This document shows positions 24,687-36,499 of a stretch of DNA of 64,000 nucleotides, one piece after another. The DNA lies in contig JXTC01000041.1 of assembly GCA_002914845.1 (NCBI GenBank), forward strand, positions 932,457 to 996,456, given 5' to 3'. Source of the DNA: Trema orientale. Lineage: Eukaryota > Streptophyta > Magnoliopsida > Rosales > Cannabaceae. The stretch's first letter is position 1. The number at the start of each line of letters is the position of its first letter. A program made the translations under genes and the position numbers. The notes under the pieces were generated by a model, which saw only the letters and a list, made by a program, of their open reading frames with translations, did no database searches and had not been told where the DNA came from.

Positions 24687-25050
24687 GAGGAAATTTGATT
24701 TTTTTATGGTAATTTTTCAAAAAAATTAAAAAATCCCGGGTTTTGAAATTGTTTGAAAATTCCAAATTTTAATTAGAAAAATACCACTTTGAAAGTTGAA
24801 AAATATCACTTTTTAATAATTGATGAGATACTTCAAATAAAATTACTTCAGGTAACTTGACTAGTCACTTTGAATACCATTGAAAAAATACTAATTTTAA
24901 AGAAAAAGTTGTAATTTTCTTAATATCTATTTGAGAATGTTATTTTTAAACAAACTTTTAAAAAGTGATATTTTTTAAATCAATCCGAGATTTTTTTAAT
25001 GGTCTTTTTCAATTTTTGGTACTTTGGGCCTAGAATTTTGCAAAAAGCCC
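24687..25050 (+). repeat. Dispersed repeat X, copy 1
   Basis: It begins GAGGAAATTTGATTTTTTTA and ends TACTTTGGGCCTAGAATTTTG plus AAGCCC. The middle carries AAATATCACTTTTT and AGGTAACTTGA. Three other copies (46732-47071 in the same orientation, 62273-62646 and 63154-63521 inverted) share the ends and the middle. It is probably a non-autonomous transposon, but no TIR or target duplication is clear. Confidence 0.65.
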
Positions 25051-25093
25051 ATTTTAAGAAAGTGTTGGTGTTGATGATGCGCATATTATCATT

Positions 25094-25738
25094 GGGATTT
25101 CTAACACTTTTACCTACAAAAACAAAAAAGAATTACAAAAATACGGTGGATCAGATTTTTTTTCTCCAATTCCATTACTGCTTGTTTTAGAAAATACAAT
25201 TTTTTAAAATTTTTTAGAAAAATACAATTTTTAAAATAGTTATTAGTCGCTAGTGTCTGAAAAATTAGTTACCAGTTGTAAATACATTTGGTTACCTATT
25301 ATCAGTGCTCGAAAACTGGTTACTGGTTACTAGTTACTATTTTAGAAAATGATATTTTTCTAAATCTGTTTAAAAAATGATATTTTTCTAAAAAAATCGG
25401 ATATCAAATCTAGAAAAATGGGGAATTACACAATATACGTTGTTTTTGAAAAAAATTTGAAAAATACAGTGGTTTTCTGTTTTCTAAGATGCGCTACGGT
25501 TTATGGAAACTGGTAACTAGTAACCAAATATATTTATAACTGATATACCGGTAGCTAGTTTCTAGAAATCGGTAACCAGTAACTATTTTAAAAATAATAT
25601 TTTTCTAAATATCTTTTAAAAAGTGATATTTTCTTAATAAAAATCGTACGAAAATTAAAAAAAAGTTTGACTTCCGTATTTTTGTAATTTTTTTTTTCAG
25701 TTTTTATAGGTATAAGTGTTAGAAACCCTAGAAAAAAT
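25094..25738. mobile_element. Repeat Y, TIR element, copy 1
   Basis: The left end GGGATTTCTAACACTTTTAC is matched by the reverse complement of the right end, GGGTTTCTAACACTTATACC. Both are followed inward by AATTACAAAAATACGG. The interior has GGTTACTGGTTACTAGTTAC words and their inverses, plus AAAATGATATTTTTCTA twice. A related copy lies at 60198-60550, and the same words build the long array at 48420-50585. Confidence 0.68.
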
Positions 25739-26090
25739 TAAATCCACCGTACGTGGCCTAAGTTTCGCTATTATAATTCCCTTAAATAAAATGAGGGACG
25801 TAATAGGCTTCCAACTCATAAGTTGACACTTTGCCACGTAAACTCTAGAGCCATTTGCTTTGCGATTTTCTTTTTAAAAAAAAAAAAATAGACGGAAGCA
25901 ATAACATCACAATTATTAATTTCCTCTAGGACATAAATTGCAAAAAATAATGGTGAGCACAACCCAACCGACTCAAAAACGGCGAAAAAAATAGAAAAGA
26001 AAAAAAACCCCAAAAGGAAGAAAGGGGAAGGGCAAAATGGGGAATTGGAAAGAAGCGAAGGCATAAGAAAGATCCCCTTAGATTTCCCTA
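25739..26090. other. eIF4A upstream region
   Basis: It contains the probable eIF4A promoter. No clear TATA box is visible. An AG-rich run (25985-26035) precedes a pyrimidine-rich stretch where transcription may start. The exact start cannot be fixed. Confidence 0.4.
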
Positions 26091-26275
26091 ATCCTGCTTT
26101 TCCTTCCGGGCTGCGTTTGCTTTCCTCAAACTCCTCCTCCAAACAAAACACTCTTCACAGACTTTTGCAGAGAAAGGGATCGAAAGAGACGATAAGATCC
26201 GAGGAGTTTGGGAACCACATCTCCACAACACTAAGCTTACTTCTTCCAGTTCTAACACTTAAGCTAAGCTATCAG

Positions 26276-27290
26276 GTACTCTCTTCTCCCAATCTCACTT
26301 TTTTTCGTGTCCATGGAGTATGTGTATGTATGTATGTATGTATGTATGCTTCGCTTTTAAGCTCTCCAACTCTAGATTTCTTGTTTACGCATATGGGTTC
26401 TTCTCTTTTAGGGCTAGATCGATTGTTTATGGGATCTTTTTTGCTTTTTGGTATCTGGGCAGTTTTTGAATAAGAGAGAAAAGAAGGCTCGTAGATATGG
26501 TGTTTATGGGGATTCTGCTTTGTGATTCTGTTTATATTGTTTCATGATTCGTTGATCTAGAAAGAGGCCACTTCTTTTTTTGGATTTCGATTTGGATCAA
26601 TTGTAAGGAATAGGGCATTGTATTATGTGTTGGAATTATATACTGTATTGGTGGGTTTTTGGCTATTATGTTTTAGGTTTGTAAGTGCAAAAATTGAAGG
26701 CTATGGTGTTTGGATTTTGGTTTGTTCTATTTGTGGTCTGTATTTTTGGGCTTTAATTCGTTTTTTTTTTTATTCGAGTTCCTGCAATAAGGTTTAATTT
26801 CATTTCATTCAACTCAAATTTAATGACGCTGCTTAAGATTTTGTCTTAATTACATGAAAGAGGTTGATAATTAAAGGCAAATTTTTTTCTCTTTCAAGGA
26901 AAATTATGAGGGCTTTAAATATCCCATTACGTTTTTATATGGGATGTATGTAGGGGAAAGAGGAGAACGCAAATAACTATTAATGTATATTATCATACCC
27001 AGTAATTCGTATGTACGTATGTCCAGGACCAAGTATGTACCAACTAAAAACAAGCGAATTTCTCCCATTTTCGCGCTGTGACCGTATGGTTATTCATAAT
27101 TCTGTTGCTTTTAGTGTATCTTTGCGAGTTGTGAATATTATGAAACTGACATTATTAAAAAAAAAAGAAAAAAAAAAAAAAAGAAGATCTCACCTTTAAA
27201 TGTAAATTTTGAACTTTTGGATTTGTACCTGGATGAATTAACTTTTTGGTGAAATTTAGTTCGAGTTTGACAGAGATTTGTGTTTTTGCA
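26276..27290 (+). other. 5' UTR intron of the eIF4A gene
   Basis: The leader exon ends GCTATCAG at 26275 before a GT donor, and the intron ends TTTTTGCAG at 27290, three bases before the start codon. At 1015 bp it is the longest intron of the gene. Early in it is a (TATG)n microsatellite at about 26322-26348. Long leader introns are common in highly expressed plant housekeeping genes and often raise expression. Confidence 0.8.
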
Positions 27291-27293
27291 GTC

Positions 27294-29452
27294 ATGGCAG
27301 GTTTGGCACCGGAAGGATCCCAATTTGATGCTCGCCAGTATGATTCTAAGATGAGCGAAATGTGAGTTCCTTTCCATTTTGTTCTCATTATGTTTTGAGT
27401 TCCTTCATTATATTTTGAGTTCCTTCCCATTTTGTTCTCATTATAATATATAATGGTAAAACCATATTTTTGTGTTTTTGATGTCAATACCTGATGCTTG
27501 GCTTGCTGACTGGAGCAGACTGGGCAACGATGGGCAAGATTTCTTTACGTCATATGATGAGGTTCATGACAGTTTTGATGCTATGGGTTTGCAGGAGAAC
27601 CTCCTTAGGGGCATTTATGCATATGGTATGTACCATTGTGCTTTTTTTTTCGTTTCCTTTGTCTTCGGGTTTCTAAGAAAGGTTTGGTAATAATGTGTCT
27701 GATCAGATGATTTTGCATTTAACTATTGCTGAGTATTTGTAGTCAAAGTTTACTTCTTAGGCTGACTAGCATACCTCAATGGCTTCGTATAGTATTTTGT
27801 AGTTCTTTTTGCTATTTCTATATATCTATCCTTATTTGGTTATTGCCTAATTATAAGCTGATTGTTTTTGAAGGTAGTAGGTATTGATTTTTATTTGGCA
27901 ATAAGTGGTGTGAATTAGTTTCCATTTTCTAATTTATTAAAATATTATGCTCTGAAATTTAAATCCTTCTTGTGGGAAAATGAAAGGCTGGTGATATGGT
28001 CCAAACTTATTTGTAGGTTTTGAGAAGCCTTCTGCAATTCAGCAGAGAGGGATTGTTCCCTTTTGCAAAGGACTCGATGTGATTCAACAAGCGCAGTCTG
28101 GAACCGGTAAAACAGCTACTTTCTGCTCTGGAATCCTGCAGCAGCTTGATTATGGGTTGCTTGAATGCCAGGCATTGGTTCTTGCACCCACTCGAGAACT
28201 TGCTCAGCAGATTGAGAAGGTTATGCGCGCACTAGGTGACTATCTTGGTGTTAAGGTTCATGCATGTGTTGGTGGCACCAGTGTTCGTGAAGATCAACGT
28301 ATTCTTTCCAGTGGAGTGCACGTTGTTGTCGGTACCCCTGGGCGTGTGTTTGACATGTTGCGGAGACAGTCACTTCGTCCTGATAACATTAAGATGTTTG
28401 TTCTAGATGAAGCAGATGAAATGCTTTCACGAGGTTTCAAGGATCAGGTTTTTAACATTCTCTTGATTAGTTCTATCCTTTTACTTTTTTCTTTTTTCCG
28501 GCTCCATTTTCTCCCGATTGTTGCTCTGAGTGAAAATGCTTTCCTGGTGTTGAATTTTTTCTGCACGTGGATCATATCTTTGATGGAAACTACATTGAAT
28601 CTATTTAGTTACTAGACGAAAGTTCTCGGTAGGCGCCTATGTTTTGGTTCTTGGTATTAATTTTTTATTTTGTTTTCTCTTTGAAGTTGAACATTTCTTT
28701 TAATTTGTCTAGCGTGCTGGATTTGTGATTATCCTTTGGACATCTTCTTTTATTAAGTTTACATGCTAGTGACATCAGTTATTTCTTGTTATGACAATCT
28801 TGCATTGTATATGCAGATCTATGACATTTTTCAGTTGCTACCATCAAAGATTCAGGTTGGTGTATTCTCTGCCACAATGCCACCTGAGGCTCTTGAGATC
28901 ACCAGGAAGTTCATGAACAAACCTGTAAGAATTTTGGTGAAACGTGATGAGCTCACCCTTGAGGGTATCAAGCAGTTTCATGTCAATGTGGAAAAGGAGG
29001 AATGGAAGCTTGAGACTCTTTGTGATCTTTATGAGACACTGGCAATCACCCAGAGTGTTATATTTGTGAACACAAGGCGGAAGGTTGATTGGCTCACAGA
29101 CAAGATGCGCAGCCGAGATCACACAGTTTCTGCCACCCACGGAGACATGGACCAAAACACTAGGGACATTATCATGAGGGAATTCCGATCTGGTTCCTCT
29201 CGTGTGCTCATAACAACTGATCTGTTGGCCCGTGGTATTGATGTCCAGCAGGTATCTCTGGTGATAAATTATGATCTTCCAACGCAGCCGGAAAACTATC
29301 TCCATCGAATTGGTCGTAGTGGACGATTTGGGAGGAAGGGTGTCGCCATCAATTTTGTGACCAAGGATGATGAAAGAATGCTGTTTGACATCCAGAAGTT
29401 TTACAATGTTGTAATCGAAGAGCTGCCAGCAAATGTTGCTGATCTCCTTTAA
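27294..29452 (+). CDS. EIF4A: Eukaryotic initiation factor 4A, DEAD-box RNA helicase
   Basis: Four coding exons, 27294-27361, 27519-27625, 28017-28447 and 28817-29452, join in frame at GT-AG introns to give 413 residues, the usual plant eIF4A length. Motifs in order: Q motif region [12 protein letters not shown] (59-70), Walker A AQSGTGKT (84-91), PTRELA (116-121), GG (144-145), TPGR (165-168), DEAD (189-192), SAT (220-222), [13 protein letters not shown] (283-295), [11 protein letters not shown] (335-345), [13 protein letters not shown] (365-377). The protein ends PANVADLL. As an ATP-dependent helicase of the eIF4F complex it unwinds mRNA leaders so that ribosomes can scan; it acts in the cytoplasm. 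The start is fixed by the conserved [13 protein letters not shown]-terminus and the leader intron acceptor just upstream. No key residue is missing, and the gene looks functional. Confidence 0.98.
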
Positions 29453-29874
29453 ATCAGGTTTTTGTTCGGTGTGGTAAAAGGCATTTAATTTGGAAGCCTT
29501 AATTATTATCTTCTTTCGTCTTTTTTAGGTGAAGGGTGTTTATTAGAATGGATTGAACTTGCTCCCAAATAATGGGATGTGCTCCAATTCCTGTTTTGGG
29601 TGTAGAAGAAAACCATTATTCCAAATTTTGTTTCGTGTTTTCTGTACTTTTTAGTTTTAAAGACAAATTTGCAGAACTGATTGTTTGGAGTGGAAATATT
29701 CTGTGCAAATTTCTGTGTTTTTTTTCCCCCCTTACAGGGAATATGTCCTAAGAGTGTCGAAATAGAGGTCTGGGTGATAGCTAGGATATGCTTTAAACGA
29801 TTTGCTCCTTTCAGGTACTGAATGATAAATCTTTGATTTTTGAAAAAAAAAAAAATGTTATATTTTTTTTAAAG
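29453..29874 (+). other. eIF4A 3' UTR and downstream spacer
   Basis: T-rich DNA following the TAA, consistent with a plant 3' UTR. No single canonical polyadenylation signal stands out. The transcript probably ends before the MITE-like element at 29875. Confidence 0.5.
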
Positions 29875-30262
29875 AATAAATGACCCTCTTGGTCCTTAAA
29901 GTATGATAAAAATTTTACTTTGATTTTGGTTTTTAAACTTTAAATTGTGTCATTATGGTCCTTAAATTATTAAAAAAAAATTTATTTTAGTTTTTTTTGT
30001 TTTATTCTTAACAGAATAAGCACATGACACATTTTTGTTATTGTTGTATTTATTTCATATCTAAAAGCATAGTCTAATACTATAAAGATATTATAATATG
30101 AATTGAAACTATTTAAAAATGAATAGTTGAATAAAAACTAGTTGTCTTTTAAGGACCAAAATGAAATATTTAATAGTATGAAGACTAATAAGATGCAATT
30201 TAAAGTTTAAAGATTAAAGTGAGAATTTTTGTTCAAGGACTAATAAAGTTGTTTATTTATTT
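29875..30262. mobile_element. TIR element, about 390 bp
   Basis: Both ends begin AATAAATGA or AATAAATAA on their outer strands. Their arms share TTTAAACTTTAAATTG and (T)GGTCCTTAAA blocks in inverted orientation. No coding content. Confidence 0.65.
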
Positions 30263-32697
30263 TTAAATTAGGGGCTATATTTGTACCTCCAATTGATATA
30301 TCAATTTAATTCGACTTATTGAGGTTGGCACCCTAGTGATATTATGCACTTCTTTTTGGAAAGGAAAAAAAATGCTACAAAATATACCCTTGATTTTTTT
30401 ACAGTTTGTTTGGCCATGGTTTTTTCTTCCTCTCTTTGGTATTCTTTATTTACCTTGCTGATGGAGTTGTCGTGATCTTCTGCAAAGAGTCCATATGATG
30501 AATCGAAGATTGATCAAAGCAACTGCCCACAACCTGGGTGATGGAGTTTTGATAATGGTGTCGCCGGCTTTATTTCCTATATTATAGTGACGTATCTTGT
30601 ATTTGATCAATTGGGGATACTAACCTCTAACCTCTTTCTGTCTATATCCGTTTTTTTATTTCATTAATTTGGACTCCTCGTTTCTCAATGAATTTAACTT
30701 TTACAATATATACAGAAAATTAATCTCCTAGGAAGTGCATTTCTTGATTGGGTGTCCTGGGTTTCTTTTGCTTCACCCTACCAAATCTGTTAATTTGTGA
30801 TCCTCGTCTTTGGAATTATTATTATTATTTTTTTTTTTAAAAAAAAAAACAAGTTTCAAACAAGCTTCAATTAGATGACATTCATCGACATATAAGTATC
30901 ATCAAGATCCAAAGATGAGATTTGGGAAACGCGAATTAAAATGCTTAACATAAGAGGGGAAAAAAAGATCCTACTTTCTTGTTAGATAATCCTTGATGAG
31001 AGTTATATCATTTTCTTGACGAACAAAATTTCAAGAGAATTTTAATAAGATTTAGAGATAGGATGATTGAGAGAAAGTTTAAAGCTTTAATTATATTAGG
31101 ATGGGGTGTGATTATTAGTAGTGAAATATCATAATTTGAATATAAATGTATATAGTTTTATATTTTAGTCTTTTTATTTAAAGATAAATATATAATAATA
31201 ATGTTTTTTTTTCCCTTAAAGGTGCGTTTATGCAAATTAAGGTACAAATATAATCTCTTTTAATTATTATATTGAAAAAGAGGGAAAAAAAAAAAAAAAA
31301 AAGGTCTGCTTTTTCTTTGCCCTTTTAGAACTCCTTTTAGTCACGCCCCTTCCTTTTTGTGCTTTTATAAACATTGCTTCGGCACCAAGGGAATTATCAT
31401 GTTTGTGTTGCCGTTATAAAAGAGAGTAACATAAAGTGGAGAATATCGTTTTGATGTTGTTAGAAGCATTTTGAGTGTGGTCTAGGCCTCTAAAGTGAAT
31501 TATTCTTTTTAGTTTTTAGCTGTTACTTCTCCTCCTAATTTTTGCCTTATGAAAGTTTTGTTTCTTGAATTAAAAAAAAATTTAACCAGGAACTTATCCC
31601 TGGAATTAATTGGGTACAACTGGTGTGTCTTGTAGCTCTCTAGTTGTTCGGTGAAACAGAAAAATGCTCCCACATGGCACAAACAATGGTTTTTTTTTTT
31701 TTTTTCCCGGATTTCCCTCTCAAAATGGGAAAATTTTATTTCGACTATTATAATAGGCAATAATAACTCTTGACCCATTTAATGATGATAATATCGGTAG
31801 TTACAACCATATGTTTGTACGAATTCTAAAAGTCACCGAAAAAAATGTCAGTTTTTCAAAAATGTCAGTTTTTCTTTCCCTCTAGTTCATAGTTTATACC
31901 TGCACACAAGTCAAAAGATAAAAAGAAAGTAGACATTTTTTAAATCAAGTGTCCGTAACGGATAAACAATCTAACGTTCAAAATTGGTGGGGTTTCTCAG
32001 AAGCTCTAAAGTCTAGTTATGCCACTAGGAATATATATATATATATATATATATTTTGGCTCGAGGAACAGACACTTACAATTGAGAATAGAATCTCACT
32101 ATGGAGATAAACTAGTGATATTTGGCTAAAGAATACTACTTTCCAACGTCAACGGCTACGCTAGTGGCATTGTAACTTGGAAGAGGGTTCTCTTCTCATC
32201 TCACTTTTGCTTTTCTAGTTTCTTTTATTCTTCTTTTCTAGTTTTTTTTTTCTTTTTCTTTTTTTTTTCTTTCCTTCTTTTAAATGAAAGGACTAATGAC
32301 ATGACCAAAGAAAAGGTTAAAAAGGATAATTATACAATCATCTCTTGAATTTTGTCTAATTTCAATTAGCGTTCGAGGAATAAATGATCTCATAAGTCAA
32401 ATTTTCAAGTGGTAACGTCAAAATTTTGAGTTTATACGTAAACTGATATTTATTTTTAGAAATCAATTGGTATAATATTGGCCAAAACTTGGGGCATATT
32501 GCTGCAGTTATCCTAAAGGATTAATGATTTTTCTACCACGGAGAAAGTCTCATTTTTTTTATAGTAAATTTTAAATATTGATATTTTGGTCTTTAAACTA
32601 CTAAAGATTTTGCATTTTAGTCTATGTTATATTGTATTTGATTCTTAATAAAAAGAGTATAAGAGATGCATTTGTAATTCTTTTTATTGATTTCAAC
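30263..32697. other. Intergenic, no gene recognised
   Basis: AT-rich spacer with poly-A/T tracts (30820-30852, 31277-31302), a (TA)n run at 32033-32054 and pyrimidine-rich DNA at 32200-32280. Open frames here are short, antisense to low-complexity DNA and carry no domain. Confidence 0.5.
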
Positions 32698-32778
32698 TAG
32701 GGGTGTGCTTTAACCCATTCAACTGATAACCCAATACAACCCAAGCAAAAAAAATGATAAATTGAATAAAAAAATATA

Positions 32779-33715
32779 GGGAAATTCTACTGTAGGCACT
32801 TTTTGAGCCATTTGATTTAATTTAATAGTTGTAAAAATAATAGTCCTAGAAGATAATAAATACATCTTAGTGTAGAAAAATATACCAAACACCATTTTTT
32901 GTGTTCATTTTTATGTCCAAAAAAAAAAGACCCAACTTTTCTTCTCTCTTCTCCATGATACGAAGATTTTCCCAGAGCTGCTCTCTCTCTCTCTCTCTCT
33001 CTAATGGCCCTCACACATGTTGTTTCATTTGTCTTCTGAGGGAAAAAAAAAAGTGTTGGAATTTGTTTTTGAGTTTTCCTTTTGGCTGCTAGAATTTGAA
33101 CCCATAGTGTGGAAGAAAAGATATCAAATTTATCTTTAAATCGTTTTTGGAGGTCTAATAAAGACATAAGATTTAGCTGAACAAGAATTGTACACACGAA
33201 ATCTTCAATTTATTCAAATACAACACATTATTATACATATGAGATTTGAGAGTTGACGTCAATCAAATTTGCTCTTTTTTTTGGTTCAGTTTTTTATCTT
33301 CCAAAACTCATGTCAATACTCTATGGATCTTAAAGGCCATTTTCTGATTTTAATTGAACACCGGTCCATAGTAAGATATCTTTATAATTGTAGCTACATT
33401 TGATTATGAGATTTTTTTTTTCTACATTTTTCAATCGATATCTTATCATCTTGATGAAACCATTTATTATTATTTTTTCTTAATTTTTACAGTAATTGGT
33501 CTCAAGATCGCCTTTTTAACTAGTGCCGGCAACAAATTTAGATATATCTATTATTCGTTACAAAATTTAAATCTTAAAAATGACTAGAGGATAATATTAC
33601 ATGCTGGACTAAGGTACACAGACTTTATTATATCACCTATTTGATTTAATCTTACGCTCTAAAAAGTGCTCCTAGGAGCAAGAGGGATTTTGCCCTTCCT
33701 ACAGTAGAACTCTCC
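32779..33715. mobile_element. MULE-type TIR element, 937 bp
   Basis: The left end GGGAAATTCTACTGTAGGCA and the reverse complement of the right end, GGAGAGTTCTACTGTAGG, match. A GCACTTTTT block and a GATTTAA(T/A)T block follow in both arms. A perfect 9-bp duplication AAAAATATA flanks it (32770-32778 and 33716-33724). The interior has a (TC)n tract at about 32978-33001 and a minus-strand open frame (32817-33197) with an RERERER stretch encoded by that repeat. This could be a captured host fragment, but I do not recognise it. Confidence 0.75.
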
Positions 33716-33829
33716 AAAAATATAATTTTTGAGTAATAATTATTCTAAACAGAGGTGTTATAGGTTAGGTTAAGGATTGAAGATTTCTCAATCTACACAA
33801 TATAATCTAACCCAACCCGAAGTTCTTAC

Positions 33830-34042
33830 TAGGAATGGCAATGGGGCGGATCGGGGACGGTTTTTTAATTACCATCCCCATCCCCGAAAGCCAATCACAA
33901 TACCATACCCGNNNNNNNNNNNNNNNNNNNNNNNNNNNNNNNNNNNNNNNNNNNNNNNNNNNNNNNNNNNNNNNNNNNNNNNNNCCCATTCGGATCGGAT
34001 AACCACGGATACCTGTAACCATGGGTTATATTGCCATCCCTA
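33830..34042. mobile_element. hAT MITE containing an assembly gap
   Basis: The termini are TAGGAATGGCAATGGGGC at the left and, on the reverse strand, TAGGGATGGCAATATAACC at the right. A perfect 8-bp duplication GTTCTTAC flanks the element (33822-33829 and 34043-34050). The interior is GC-rich and 73 bases (33912-33984) are N. The partial copy at about 39216-39386 has 64 bases at the corresponding place. Confidence 0.92.
33912..33984. other. Assembly gap (73 N)
   Basis: A run of undetermined bases inside the GC-rich core of the hAT MITE. Confidence 1.
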
Positions 34043-35454
34043 GTTCTTACATGTAAAAAGAAAAATGTATATATGATTAGTATATTAAAATAGTAGACTA
34101 AAAAAACTCATCTGTTAGCTTATTTGAATTTACATGAGAATAAGTTTTTATATTAAGTATTTGTTGGCTAAAACAAAAATGGCAAATGTTTTATAAGCAA
34201 ATCAGGATTCAAAAGCCTTTTTTTGAAGAAGTGAAAACTAAAATAAACTAGGAAAAAAAAAAGCTCTCAACCTGATAACCAAACTTAACTCAAACCAAAC
34301 CACACAATGAAGTTTGAGTTAATAGATTTCTCTAATAACTTTGGGGTATGATCTTAAAAACGGCTATGGGATGGGTTCAAAAAGTTCTAAAATCAAATGC
34401 AACTCAACCCATATACAACCCTAATTTTAACAAAATATCTTATTTCCAAGAGTTCTATAATGTATTTTAGTTCATTGTGCAATTAACGTTATCTCAATCA
34501 GTCAGTCACATTTATCTTTATTATCATTTTCAAACTGTTTCATTTTATATTTGAATCTCCTTACATTGTTAGCTTATACTTGTGGATACAAAATAAATAA
34601 AAAATAGAAGAGATTACGTTAAAAATTAAACAGAACATATAACAAAAATAGCTAAAATGTAACATTTTTAATAATTTAGAGTCCAAAATGTAATTTAAAA
34701 TTTAAGTACCAAAATAAGATTTTTTTTAAAACTTATAAAGTCGTTAACCCTAATACCTGTTCTAAAACCAGAAAGAAAAAGGTTCGATCTTAGCACGATG
34801 ATATGAGCAAGATAAGTAGATAACTAATAAATTAGTAATAGTGCCTTCAAAAAAAAAAAAATTTATCTACCATCTTACAATCTTGGGAAAAAAATTGGCT
34901 CAACGTTGACTAAGCCTTACGATAATGCGTCGAAAATCTTCTCTTTGCAGCTGTGCAATTACACAACACAAGTATCGTAATTTAAATGATAAATACAATG
35001 ACAGAAAATGACAGTTTTATGCGACAACATCTTAAATCTCAGTTAGTATCTATAGTAATAAGTAAGTGTTAACCTTAAATTAATATTAAGATAACAAGTT
35101 TCAACTTTAGTAACTACAGTAGCCTTCAACGTTAAGATAAAATGATTCACTGTTTCACTTTTGAGAACGAAACTTTGTGGGCTCAAGGCGAAATTGGTAC
35201 AGAAACAACCTTTTTTTTCTCAATGCAAAAAGAAAAAAAGCAAATAAATATTATCTTCTCCACTTCCTTGGTCAATGAAAAAAAAAGTAATATTTCTTCA
35301 ATTTTTTTTATTCTTTGAAAAAAGAATGCCGCAGAGGCGCAGACAACATGATTCCCCATTAAACACGCTATCTCACCAAGAATCAATGCATACAAGTCAA
35401 GCCCCCCCAAAGAAATGAATACACATAATAAACAAATTAAGAAAGAGGGGATGG
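33985..35454. repeat. 1.47-kb duplicated block, copy 1
   Basis: This block recurs at 39329-40798 at a constant offset of 5344 bp, with no indel and no substitution noticed on reading. It contains the right part of the hAT MITE, the right end of the 32698-34423 element, AT-rich spacer and the first eight bases of the MITE at 35447. In this copy both transposons have their proper left and right target duplications, so it is probably the original. Confidence 0.93.
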
Positions 35455-35618
35455 CTACGGTAGGGGCGTCCTTACGTAGGGTCATGCCTTAATTATCGTT
35501 GGATGAGAATCTGTAGGGAATAACTAGAATCTGTGGAGAATCGATTTATATACAGATTCCCATCCAACGGTGAATAGACAGGACCCTACGTAGGGGCGCC
35601 CGTACTGTAGACGCGCCC
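35447..35618. mobile_element. MULE-type MITE, subfamily B, copy 1
   Basis: A 172-bp near-palindrome. The left end is GGGGATGGCTACGGTAGGGG and the reverse complement of the right end is GGGCGCGTCTACAGTACGGG. Subfamily B differs from A in a GCCTTAATTATCGTTGGAT segment and a doubled GAATCTGTGG block. The flanks TAAGAAAGA and TAGGAAATA agree at seven of nine positions. Confidence 0.88.
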
Positions 35619-35756
35619 TAGGAAATAATACCAAAAACATCTCATGTTATAGCTAAATACTGTGTTTAACAATTTGTTATCAGAAAATTAACTTAGAAAT
35701 ATCTCTATTTTCTGAAGTAGGGAAAATATATATATATATATTTGTATATATTGCTT

Positions 35757-35928
35757 GGGGATGGCTACGGTAGGGGCGTCCCTACGTAGGGTCGTGCCTT
35801 AATTATCATTGGATGGGAATCTGTGGAGAATAACGGGAATCTGTGGAGAATCTATTTATATACAGATTCTCATCCAACGGTGAATAGACAGGGCCCTACA
35901 TAAGGGCGCCCCTACTGTAGACGCGCTC
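35757..35928. mobile_element. MULE-type MITE, subfamily B, copy 2
   Basis: 172 bp and colinear with the copy 138 bp to its left. The ends are GGGGATGGCTACGGTAGGGG and, reverse strand, GAGCGCGTCTACAGTAGGGG. The flanks share TTGCTT only, so the 9-bp duplication is degraded. Confidence 0.88.
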
Positions 35929-36328
35929 TGCTTGCTTTGTTTGTATCTTTTTTCTCTGGTATTAGTATTACTCTCTTTTTCAATATGTTTTATCCTAAAC
36001 TTCCCTCTTTGCGCCCTATGACAGGGTTTTTTTTTAATAGAATTTTTTCCCCTTATTTGTAAGTTGGATAATATAATAGGTCACTACTAAAATTCACATA
36101 TTAAACAATTTCAAAAAAAAAAAAATCACATATTAAGATATGAGACAAATTTCTATAACTTGCAATATTTAAAGAATAGAATACTCTTGAAGACATGGAG
36201 TGTATATATATATATATTTCTAGAAATATAAATGATAGTTTTAAATATTTTTGGTGAGCACGGAAGATTAATTTTGCTTTTGCTTGTTTATATTTTGTTT
36301 TATTCTTTAAATGAATAATAAAAAAAAA

Positions 36329-36499
36329 GGGATGGCTTCGGTAGGGGCGTCCCTACTTAGGGTCATGCCTTAATTATCGTTGGATGGGAATCTGTGGGGA
36401 ATAATGGGAATCTGTGGAGAATCTATTTATATACAGATTCTCATCCAACGGTGAATAGACAGGACCCTACGTAGGGGCGCCCCTACTGTAGACGCGCCC
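36329..36499. mobile_element. MULE-type MITE, subfamily B, copy 3
   Basis: 171 bp, left end GGGATGGCTTCGGTAGGGGC, right end (reverse strand) GGGCGCGTCTACAGTAGGGG. Both flanks are runs of A, so a 9-bp poly-A target duplication is possible but cannot be proved. Its right end lies 356 bp before the DUF3511 start codon. Confidence 0.88.

Larger units (their letters stand above)
32698..34423. mobile_element. Non-autonomous hAT element hosting two insertions
   Basis: The left end reads TAGGGGTGTGCTTTAACCCA and the right end, on the reverse strand, TAGGGTTGTATATGGG. The flanking 8 bp are ATTTCAAC (32690-32697) and ATTTTAAC (34424-34431), matching at seven of eight positions, as expected for hAT. 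The interior is interrupted by a MULE-type element (32779-33715) and a hAT MITE (33830-34042). Without them the element is small and non-coding. Confidence 0.62.

Noticed and set aside
28844..29305. 153-codon minus-strand frame within eIF4A
   Set aside because: A shadow of eIF4A exon 4 on the opposite strand.
33777..34043. 88-codon frame crossing the N run
   Set aside because: It includes undetermined residues and lies in a hAT MITE.
35183..35485. 100-codon minus-strand frame, repeated at 40527-40754
   Set aside because: Its recurrence is due to the 1.47-kb duplicated block, not to a conserved gene. The sequence is hydrophobic, low-complexity and lacks a domain.
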